Source: an uncultured Burkholderiales bacterium
Lineage (GTDB): Bacteria; Pseudomonadota; Gammaproteobacteria; Burkholderiales; Burkholderiaceae_D
NCBI GenBank assembly: GCA_937872165.1
Contig: CALMOR010000029.1
Coordinates: forward strand, 2,110 to 12,010
Direction of reading: 5' to 3'
Length of the DNA: 9,901 nucleotides
Shown here: in pieces, positions 1-5,425 of the stretch
Position numbering within the stretch: position 1 is the first letter of the stretch
How the letters are laid out: each line of letters begins with the position of its first letter
Translations under genes and position numbers: made by a program
The notes under the pieces: generated by a model
Seen by the model: the letters and a program-made list of their open reading frames with translations, nothing else
What the model was told of the DNA's origin: nothing
The model's database searches: none

Positions 1-928
1 CGCCAGACCGCCGCTGACCCGCGAGCAGATCGAGGCCAACGCGCGGACCTACTTCGCGCAGGCGAGCCTGGTCCTCGATCCGGAGCGCACCGAGATCCGC
101 TACAACAGCGAGTGGAGCGATCCGCTCGGTGCACGGGGAATGATCGAGCTCTCGGCGCGCTACACGGTGGCCCGCATCCTGGAGCGCGAGGACTTCACGA
201 AGCGTCTGAAGAGCGGCACGCCGATCTCGGTCCACGAACTGCTCTATCCGTTGATGCAGGGCTACGACTCGGTCGCGTTGAAGAGCGACCTCGAGCTCGG
301 CGGCACCGACCAGAAGTTCAACCTGCTGGTCGGCCGCGAACTGCAGCGCGACTACGGCATGGAGCCGCAGTGCATCCTGACGATGCCGCTGCTCGAAGGC
401 CTCGACGGCATCGAGAAGATGTCGAAGTCGAAGAACAACTACGTCGCGCTGACCGACGCGCCGAACGACATGTTCGGCAAGCTGATGTCGATCTCGGACG
501 ACCTCATGTGGCGCTACTTCGAGCTGCTGTCGTTCCGCACGAAGGGCGAGATCGCGATCCTGCACGACGAGACGGAGGCCGGTCGAAATCCGCGCGACGC
601 GAAGGTCCGGCTGGCCCAGGAGATCGTGGCCCGCTTCCACGACGCGCGCGCGGCGGACGATGCGCTCGTGGACTTCGAGCATCGCGCGCGCGGCGGCATC
701 CCAGACGAGATGCCCGAGTATTCGTTGATCGGCGCGCCTCTCGCCATCGCGCAACTGTTGAAGCAGGCCGGACTCGTGCCGTCGACTTCCGAAGGGCTGC
801 GCAACCTGGATCAGGGCGGCGTCCGGATAGACGGCGTCGCGATCGGCGATCGCGGTCTCAAGGTCCGGGCGGGTCGCTATGTGGTCCAGGTCGGCAAGCG
901 CCGCTTCGCCCGCGTCACGTTGTCTTGA
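1..928 (+). CDS. tyrS: Tyrosyl-tRNA synthetase, C-terminal part (5' end outside window)
   Basis: This is the cytoplasmic enzyme that activates tyrosine with ATP and loads it onto tRNA-Tyr. The reading frame is open from the first full codon at position 2 and gives about 308 residues. Bacterial TyrRS is roughly 400 residues, so about 90-100 N-terminal residues, including the HIGH-like signature, lie upstream. Visible landmarks are a segment reading RPPLTREQIEANARTYFAQ near the window start, the tyrosine-site stretch DLELGGTDQKFNLL (about nt 290-331), the catalytic loop KMSKS (nt 416-430), and a C-terminal S4-like RNA-binding domain (about nt 780-925, NLDQGGVRIDG onward). KMSKS rather than KFGKT places it in the TyrZ-like class. 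An internal ATG at 140 is not the start, because conserved TyrRS sequence continues upstream of it. The next gene starts 31 nt after the stop on the same strand, so co-transcription is likely. Identification is very secure. Confidence 0.97.
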   Translation, partial: ARPPLTREQIEANARTYFAQASLVLDPERTEIRYNSEWSDPLGARGMIELSARYTVARILEREDFTKRLKSGTPISVHELLYPLMQGYDSVALKSDLELGGTDQKFNLLVGRELQRDYGMEPQCILTMPLLEGLDGIEKMSKSKNNYVALTDAPNDMFGKLMSISDDLMWRYFELLSFRTKGEIAILHDETEAGRNPRDAKVRLAQEIVARFHDARAADDALVDFEHRARGGIPDEMPEYSLIGAPLAIAQLLKQAGLVPSTSEGLRNLDQGGVRIDGVAIGDRGLKVRAGRYVVQVGKRRFARVTLS

Positions 929-951
929 ACGCGATCGATTCGATCGAACGG

Positions 952-957
952 AAGGGA
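952..957 (+). promoter_or_regulatory. Ribosome binding site of the PEBP gene
   Basis: AAGGGA lies just before the ATG at 960. It supports that ATG over upstream in-frame starts such as 879, which would fall inside tyrS and add residues unlike the PEBP family. The AAGG core is 4 nt from the ATG, slightly close but usable. Confidence 0.5.
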
Positions 958-959
958 AG

Positions 960-1628
960 ATGAAACTGCGCAGTGATTCGTTCGTCGATGGTGGCGACAT
1001 CCCGGCGACCTTCGCCTTCGGCCGAGTGGACGTGCGCCGTCGGGTCGCGTTGTCGGACAACCGCAACCCGCACCTTGCCTGGGACGACGTACCCGACGGC
1101 ACGCTGTCGTTCGCGTTGATCGTCCACGACTACGACGTGCCGGGAAAGGCCGACGACGTCAATCAGGAAGGCCGCACCGTCGCGGCCGACCTGCCGCGCA
1201 TCGACTTCGTCCACTGGGTCCTGTTCGATCTGCCCGCCGAATCGCGTTCGATCGAAGCGGGCTCCTACTCGAGCGGCGTGACGTCGAACGGCAAGCCCGG
1301 CCCGATGATCGCGCACGCGCCGGTGCCCGGCGTCCTGCACGGTCTGAACGACTACACCCACTGGTTCGCGGACGACGCGCGCATGGCCGGCGACTACTAC
1401 GGCTACGACGGTCCGTGCCCGCCGTGGAACGACAGCATCGATCATCACTACGTGTTCACCCTGTACGCGCTGTCGATCGATCGTCTCGTCGTCACCGGGC
1501 GCGTGACGGCCGAAGCGGTCAGGGCCGCGATGGTCGGCCAGGTCGTCGGCGTGGCGGCCATCACCGGTCTGTACTCGCTCAACCCCGAGATCGTCGACCG
1601 GCGTCGAGGCGGCACGGCCGCGTCGTGA
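960..1628 (+). CDS. YbhB/YbcL family phosphatidylethanolamine-binding-like protein
   Basis: A 222-residue protein of the PEBP fold, called Raf kinase inhibitor-like in bacteria. It has no signal peptide and is probably cytoplasmic. Visible family features are the N-terminal FxxGxxIP-like start (residues 8-15), NPHLAWDDVP (36-45), the anion-pocket strand SFALIVHDYDVP (50-61), FVHWVLF with the pocket histidine H85 (83-89), and GYDGPCPP (148-155) followed by HHYVFTLYAL (162-171). Two departures from the short YbhB pattern are visible: the usual DPDAP is DYDVP, and about 20 extra residues (62-81) separate it from the FVHW strand. Both occur in a larger subgroup of the family as I recall it. Bacterial members have no settled biochemical function; binding of phospholipid head groups or other small anions is only suggested by homology. 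It sits between tyrS and a histidine phosphatase whose GTG overlaps its stop, so all three are probably co-transcribed. Confidence 0.9.
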   Translation: MKLRSDSFVDGGDIPATFAFGRVDVRRRVALSDNRNPHLAWDDVPDGTLSFALIVHDYDVPGKADDVNQEGRTVAADLPRIDFVHWVLFDLPAESRSIEAGSYSSGVTSNGKPGPMIAHAPVPGVLHGLNDYTHWFADDARMAGDYYGYDGPCPPWNDSIDHHYVFTLYALSIDRLVVTGRVTAEAVRAAMVGQVVGVAAITGLYSLNPEIVDRRRGGTAAS

Positions 1629-2233
1629 TCGACCTCGTCGCCGTCCGCCACGGCGAGACCGACTGGAACCGCATCCGGCGTCTGCAGGGTCACACCGATA
1701 TCGCGCTCAACGCGACCGGCGTCGAGCAGGCCGCTCGTCTCGCGGCGGCGCTCGCCGGCGAGCCGATCCGTGCGATCCACTCGAGCGACCTGGCGCGAGC
1801 CATGGCGACCGCGCAGCCCATCGCCGCCGCGCTCGGCGTCCCCGTCGTCCGGGACGCGCGGCTGCGCGAACGGAACTACGGGATGTTCGAAGGCAAGACG
1901 TTCCCCGAGATCCTCGAGCACCATCCCGCCGAAGCCGCGCGTCTCGCGTCTCGCGACGCGGGCTGGCTCTTGCCGGGCGGCGAGAGCCAGCAGGCCTTCT
2001 TCGAACGCGTCGTGTCCGCGGTGACCGCGATCGCCGAGGAGGAAGAGCGGACCGGCTTCGCGCCGACCGTGCTGATCGTCGCGCATGGCGGCGTGCTCGA
2101 CATGCTGTATCGCGCGGCCCACGGGCTCGCGCTCGATGCCGAGCGCCACTGCCGCATCCCCAATGCCGTGATCAATCGCCTGCGCTTCGACCGTGGTCGC
2201 TTCGCGGTCCGCGCTTGGGCCGAGGAGCCGTGA
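1625..2233 (+). CDS. Histidine phosphatase family protein (phosphoglycerate mutase-like)
   Basis: A 202-residue cytoplasmic enzyme of the histidine phosphatase superfamily, GpmB/CobC-like branch, which hydrolyses phosphate esters through a phosphohistidine intermediate. The core is complete: RHGETDWN with nucleophile H9 (residues 8-15), R58 in SSDLARAMATA, the acid E82 in LRERNYGMFEG (80-90), and the second histidine H154 in VAHGG. The short length and the RERNYGMFEG form suggest a cofactor-independent phosphatase rather than the glycolytic mutase GpmA; the substrate cannot be told from sequence. The GTG at 1625 is chosen because the RHG strand begins six codons later and because GTGA overlaps the PEBP stop by 4 nt, a sign of translational coupling. 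A weak GAGG lies at 1606-1609, too far away to be a good ribosome binding site. It converges on the BPSS1780-family gene with only 15 nt between the stops. Confidence 0.9.
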   Translation: MIDLVAVRHGETDWNRIRRLQGHTDIALNATGVEQAARLAAALAGEPIRAIHSSDLARAMATAQPIAAALGVPVVRDARLRERNYGMFEGKTFPEILEHHPAEAARLASRDAGWLLPGGESQQAFFERVVSAVTAIAEEEERTGFAPTVLIVAHGGVLDMLYRAAHGLALDAERHCRIPNAVINRLRFDRGRFAVRAWAEEP

Positions 2234-2248
2234 GGCGCGGAACGCCGT

Positions 2249-3169
2249 TCACGCGTCGGCGGGACTCGGCACGGGTGCCGCCGGCGGGTCGACGAACACG
2301 GTCGCATAGGTCGCGTAGACCGAGCAGTACATGCAGGTCAGCAGCAGCATGACGAACGGTGCCGCGACCAGCGCCGCGACGCTGCCGAGCCCGATCAGGC
2401 TCGTCACGATCGCCAGCGCGATCGACAGCAGCAGCCACACCGCGAGCCATGCGATGCCGTAGACCATGAACACGCCGAGGTTGCGCCACACCGCGACGAG
2501 GCTGAAGAAGAGCGCCTTGCCGGCCGACAGCCCGTGCCACGCGACCAGCATGGGGGCGTACCACATCAGGAGCGCTACCGGCAGGTAGGCGAGGGCCTGG
2601 ACGAGACGCTCGATCGCTTCGTGGCGAATCGCTTCCTGCTGGGCCGGCGTCGGCGCCTCGCCGCTCGCGGCTTGCGCGGAGCCCGGCGTCGCGCCGGCGG
2701 GCGTGGACGGCGAAAGCGTCGAAGGGTCCGGCACGGGGTCGCCCCTGAACGCCGCGGTGCCGCTCGTGGCCAGAAGGATCAGCACGAGCGCGAGCATCTG
2801 CACGCAACCGAGGACGAGGAGGCGCGTCACGGTCGTGCGCCCCGCGCGGAACGGCGCGAACAGCAGCACCGGGTGGACCTGCAGGCCACTCGCGGCGACG
2901 CGACAGGCCTGCAGGAAGCCGACCGTCAGGGCCGGCGTCAGCATCGCGATCAGCAGGCTGCCGACCGCGGCGACGAAGTCGGCCGAGACCGAGGGCACAG
3001 CCGCGCCGATGCCTTGCGCGATCCAGCCGATGACGGCGCTCGAGCACAGCAGCAGCAACCAGTATGCGAAGAGCAGCGCGGCGAAGCTGAACGGCTGGGT
3101 GCGGAAGAGGCGCCAGCCCGCGACCACCCATCGCCATCCGAAGCCCGCGTCGAGCTTGAGCGCCTGCAT
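2249..3169 (-). CDS. BPSS1780 family membrane protein
   Basis: A 306-residue polytopic inner-membrane protein. About six hydrophobic segments are visible, near residues 28-51, 65-87, 113-135, 188-210, 231-257 and 262-289. Between the third and fourth is a loop rich in Pro, Ala, Ser and Thr (about 142-178). The N-terminus (MQALKLDAGFGWRWVVAGWR) and the segment FRTQPFSFA resemble the betaproteobacterial family named after Burkholderia pseudomallei BPSS1780; this is recognition from memory, not a search. Its function is unknown and I see no catalytic or ligand motif. The ATG at 3169 is 2 nt beyond the thrB stop, so the two are almost certainly co-transcribed and probably co-translated. An in-frame extension upstream would run through thrB and is not credible. 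The variable Pro/Ala-rich loop is probably a solvent-exposed linker. Confidence 0.75.
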   Translation of the reverse strand: MQALKLDAGFGWRWVVAGWRLFRTQPFSFAALLFAYWLLLLCSSAVIGWIAQGIGAAVPSVSADFVAAVGSLLIAMLTPALTVGFLQACRVAASGLQVHPVLLFAPFRAGRTTVTRLLVLGCVQMLALVLILLATSGTAAFRGDPVPDPSTLSPSTPAGATPGSAQAASGEAPTPAQQEAIRHEAIERLVQALAYLPVALLMWYAPMLVAWHGLSAGKALFFSLVAVWRNLGVFMVYGIAWLAVWLLLSIALAIVTSLIGLGSVAALVAAPFVMLLLTCMYCSVYATYATVFVDPPAAPVPSPADA

Positions 3170-3171
3170 GG

Positions 3172-4176
3172 TCAGGCTTCCGATCGCCGGTCGGGGCGGA
3201 GCGTGCGCGGGGCCGCGTCTTCGCGACGGCGACGAAGGATCCGTTGGAAGTGCCGGGGATCGTGCGGCGTGAGCAGCTCCGCGGGGCGTGGGCGATGCAG
3301 GTCGTCCAGTCGCGACAGCCAGAAGCGCAGCGCGGCGGCGCGCAGCGCGAGCGGAAGCGCGTCGCGTTCGGCCGCCATCAACGGTCGCTCGCTCTCGTAG
3401 GCTTCGACGAAGGCGTCGCGTCGCGGGTGGTCGAGCGCGCCGCTGTCCAGGTCGATGCACCAGTCGTTGATGCAGACCGCGACGTCGAACAGCCACGCGT
3501 CGTCGCCGGCGAAGTAGAAGTCGATGACGCCGCGCAGTTCGGGCTGCGACCCTTCGTCATCGACGAAGAGGACGTTGTCGCGGAACAGGTCGGCGTGGAC
3601 GGCGCCGCGCGGCAACGCCCGCGTCGCATCGCGCCAGCACGCGGCCTGCGTGGCGATCTCGTCGTCGAGCAGGCTCGCCTGATCCGCGTCGAGGAAGTCG
3701 CGCACGCGTCGCGCCGCGTCGATCCACCAGTCGATGCCGCGCGGATTGGGCTGATGCATCGCGAAACGTCCACCCGCGCGATGCATGCGCGCGAGCATCG
3801 TGCCGAGCGCTGCGCAGTGCCGTGGCGTCGGTGCGAGGACCGATCGTCCGTCCAGGCGCGTGACCAGTGCCGCGGGCTTCCCGGCAAGCGTCGAGCAGAG
3901 CCCGCCGTCACGGTCCGGCATCGGTGCGGGGCAAGGCGTGCCGTGCCGGGCGAGGTGCTCCATCAACGACAGATAGAAGGCAAGCTCGTCCATCCGCAGA
4001 CGCTCGAACACCGTGAGCACGAAGCGCTGCTCTCGCGGGCCGTCGCGTGTCGTGACGAAGAAATTGCTGTTCTCGATGCCGGCCGCGATGCCGTGCCACT
4101 CGACCAGGGTGCCGACGTCATGGCGAGCGAGCCATGCGACCAGCGCGTCCTCGTCGAGCGGCGTGTAGACCGCCAT
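3172..4176 (-). CDS. thrB: Homoserine kinase, APH-fold type
   Basis: A 334-residue enzyme that phosphorylates L-homoserine with ATP, the penultimate step of threonine biosynthesis. This is the aminoglycoside-phosphotransferase-like ThrB of Pseudomonas and Burkholderia, not the GHMP kinase of E. coli. The start MAVYTPLDEDALVAWLARHD, the strand GIENSNFF (residues 33-40) and FVLTVFER (52-59) are typical. The catalytic loop HADLFRDN (194-201, D196 and N201) and the metal-binding IDFYF (218-222, D219) are intact, followed by DVAVCINDWC (231-240). The C-terminal 20 or so residues are rich in Arg and look variable. The gene follows the DUF2782 gene by 77 nt, a gap with no clear terminator and no convincing promoter by eye, and precedes the BPSS1780-family gene by 2 nt. 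The sequence before the ATG lacks a strong Shine-Dalgarno motif. The thrB-DUF2782-polA association is also seen in pseudomonads. Confidence 0.95.
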   Translation of the reverse strand: MAVYTPLDEDALVAWLARHDVGTLVEWHGIAAGIENSNFFVTTRDGPREQRFVLTVFERLRMDELAFYLSLMEHLARHGTPCPAPMPDRDGGLCSTLAGKPAALVTRLDGRSVLAPTPRHCAALGTMLARMHRAGGRFAMHQPNPRGIDWWIDAARRVRDFLDADQASLLDDEIATQAACWRDATRALPRGAVHADLFRDNVLFVDDEGSQPELRGVIDFYFAGDDAWLFDVAVCINDWCIDLDSGALDHPRRDAFVEAYESERPLMAAERDALPLALRAAALRFWLSRLDDLHRPRPAELLTPHDPRHFQRILRRRREDAAPRTLRPDRRSEA

Positions 4177-4253
4177 GGCGACGGGCGATCAGCGGATGCG
4201 GGCCGGTGCCGCAGCGAGGGATCGACGATGCACGAAGGAAAGCGCCGACGGGC

Positions 4254-4634
4254 TCAGAACTCGAGGATGGTCCACTGCGCCGGCTTGACGCCACCGTTGA
4301 TCTCCGTCGCGTTCGTCATCGTGCCCTTGCCGTCCGGGTCGACCAGCAGATAGGGCTTGCCGAACTTCGGTGTCACGCGGATCGCATAGACGCGACCGCC
4401 GCGCGTCCTGAACTCCTCGACCTTGTTCTCGCCGTCCTGTCGGATCGTCACCTGCGTCGCGTCGACGTCGTCGGCCACCGCATCGGGCGACAGCTTCGGC
4501 GGAGGCGGCACATCGGGCAACGGTTCGAGCCGGGGCGGAGGGGGCGGGGCCTGCGCGGACGCGGAGGCCATCGCGATGGCGGCCACCGTCGACACGACGG
4601 ACGAGAGGATAACGCGGGCGAAGGACGTCGACAT
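4254..4634 (-). CDS. DUF2782 domain-containing secreted protein
   Basis: A small exported protein of 126 residues if started at the ATG at 4634. Residues 1-29 form a Sec-type signal peptide with an Arg, a hydrophobic core and a likely ASAQA cleavage site, so the mature protein should be periplasmic. A proline-rich stretch follows (about 30-47, PPPPPRLEPLPDVPPPP), then the conserved DUF2782 part, with QVTIRQDG, VEEFRTRGGRVYAIRV and PYLLVDPDGKG. The domain's function is unknown. A GAGG 9 nt before the ATG favours this start. An alternative GTG at 4649 adds five residues and overlaps the upstream stop as GTGA, and cannot be excluded. The gene lies between the LOG-family gene and thrB; DUF2782 genes beside thrB and polA are a recurrent arrangement in beta- and gammaproteobacteria. 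Confidence 0.85.
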   Translation of the reverse strand: MSTSFARVILSSVVSTVAAIAMASASAQAPPPPPRLEPLPDVPPPPKLSPDAVADDVDATQVTIRQDGENKVEEFRTRGGRVYAIRVTPKFGKPYLLVDPDGKGTMTNATEINGGVKPAQWTILEF

Positions 4635-4643
4635 GATCGTGGA

Positions 4644-4647
4644 CCTC
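4644..4647 (-). promoter_or_regulatory. Ribosome binding site of the DUF2782 gene
   Basis: GAGG on the minus strand, 9 nt before the ATG at 4634 and overlapping the TGA of the upstream LOG-family gene. It is the main reason to prefer 4634 over the overlapping GTG at 4649. Confidence 0.45.
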
Positions 4648-5425
4648 ACAGGTACAGCATCTGTTCGAATTCCGACGACGTCGGCGCGATGCTGCGTCGT
4701 TCGTAGAACTCGAAGATCGTGTCGATCACCGCCTGCGCGTCGTCGACGACGGTCATCAGGTCCAGATCGTCGGGTCTTATCAGTCCGCGGGACAGCAGCT
4801 GTTCGCGGAACCAGTCGAGGAGCCCGGCCCAGAACGCGGAGCCCACCAGGACGATCGGCATCACGCGCGTCTTGCCGGTCTGGATCAGCGTCAATGCCTC
4901 GCTGAGTTCGTCCAGGGTTCCGAAGCCGCCCGGCATCACGACATAGGCCGACGCGTACTTGACGAACGCGACCTTACGCGAGAAGAAATGTCGGAACCGT
5001 AGGACGACGTCCTGATAGTCGTTGCCCTTCTGTTCGTGAGGCAGTTCGATGTTCAGTCCGACCGACGGCGCCTTGCCTTCGAAGGCGCCCTTGTTGGCCG
5101 CCTCCATCAGCCCGGGACCGCCGCCGGAGATGACCGCGAACCCCGAGTCGGCCAGCATGCGCGCGATCCGTTCGGTGAGAAGGTAGTCGGGCGTGCCTGC
5201 GGGAATGCGGGCCGATCCGAAGATGCTGACCGCGGGCCGGATGTCGGCGAGGCGCTCGGCCGCCTCGATGAACTCTGACATAATTCCCAGCACGTGCCAC
5301 GACTCACGTGCCTTCATGGCCGGCGCCTTGCCGGTCGCAAATTCATTGCGCTGTCCGCGGTTCCACGTTCCGCGTCTCGTGCCGTCGAGTTCACGCAACG
5401 TGGGCACGACTTTCGGATCTTTCAT
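4646..5425 (-). CDS. LOG/TIGR00730 family Rossmann-fold protein (putative nucleotide phosphoribohydrolase)
   Basis: A protein of 259 residues in the LOG (formerly 'lysine decarboxylase') family. Characterised members hydrolyse nucleoside 5'-monophosphates, including cytokinin ribotides, to free base and ribose 5-phosphate. From the 5425 start, the nucleotide-binding strand PAVSIFGSAR is at about 64-73, GGGPGLMEAANKG at 101-113, an Arg-Lys pair at R150-K151 (HFFSRKVAF), and the signature PGGFGTLDE at 165-173 with catalytic E173. The core is complete; the substrate is unknown. The start is uncertain. The ATG at 5425 keeps an N-terminal stretch (VVPTLRELDGTRR) resembling related betaproteobacterial proteins as I recall them, but it abuts the polA ATG and has no Shine-Dalgarno motif. 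The ATG at 5317 (MKARESW) has AAGG at 8 nt, and an ATG at 5281 is also in frame. This is the first gene of the minus-strand group. Confidence 0.88.
   Translation of the reverse strand: MKDPKVVPTLRELDGTRRGTWNRGQRNEFATGKAPAMKARESWHVLGIMSEFIEAAERLADIRPAVSIFGSARIPAGTPDYLLTERIARMLADSGFAVISGGGPGLMEAANKGAFEGKAPSVGLNIELPHEQKGNDYQDVVLRFRHFFSRKVAFVKYASAYVVMPGGFGTLDELSEALTLIQTGKTRVMPIVLVGSAFWAGLLDWFREQLLSRGLIRPDDLDLMTVVDDAQAVIDTIFEFYERRSIAPTSSEFEQMLYL
5282..5425. promoter_or_regulatory. Probable polA control region inside the divergent gene's 5' coding end
   Basis: With polA starting at 5426, its promoter and leader must lie in this stretch, which is also open for the LOG-family protein. Short A/T-rich patches stand out from the GC-rich surroundings near 5279-5286, 5338-5348 and 5410-5427. 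A CATAAT hexamer on the plus strand at 5279-5284 resembles a -10 box, but I see no matching -35. No clear Shine-Dalgarno motif precedes the polA ATG. The location follows from gene layout; the exact elements are speculative. Confidence 0.3.
5291..5312. repeat. Paired CACGTG palindromes upstream of polA
   Basis: The octamer CACGTGCC occurs at 5291-5298 and again at 5305-5312, so two self-complementary CACGTG hexamers lie 14 bp apart, centre to centre. They fall in codons for the KARESWHVL segment of the LOG-family protein, which may explain them by protein constraint. A DNA-binding role is possible but unproven. Confidence 0.35.

Noticed and set aside
932..946. 15-bp palindromic stretch (CGATCGA, T, TCGATCG) between tyrS and the PEBP gene
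   Set aside because: A one-base centre cannot form a hairpin loop, and CGATCG is a frequent word elsewhere in this window, so it is probably compositional.
112..963. Open plus-strand frame overlapping tyrS in another phase
   Set aside because: The translation is Arg/Ala/Gly-rich and low in complexity, while the tyrS frame carries clear TyrRS motifs across the same bases.
2234..2246. GGCG/CGCC hairpin with a 5-nt loop in the convergent gap, considered as a bidirectional terminator
   Set aside because: A 4-bp stem with no T-run is too weak to call an intrinsic terminator.
4177..4253. Possible separate promoter for thrB in the 77-nt gap
   Set aside because: GC-rich, with no convincing -35/-10 pair by eye; read-through from the DUF2782 gene is simpler.
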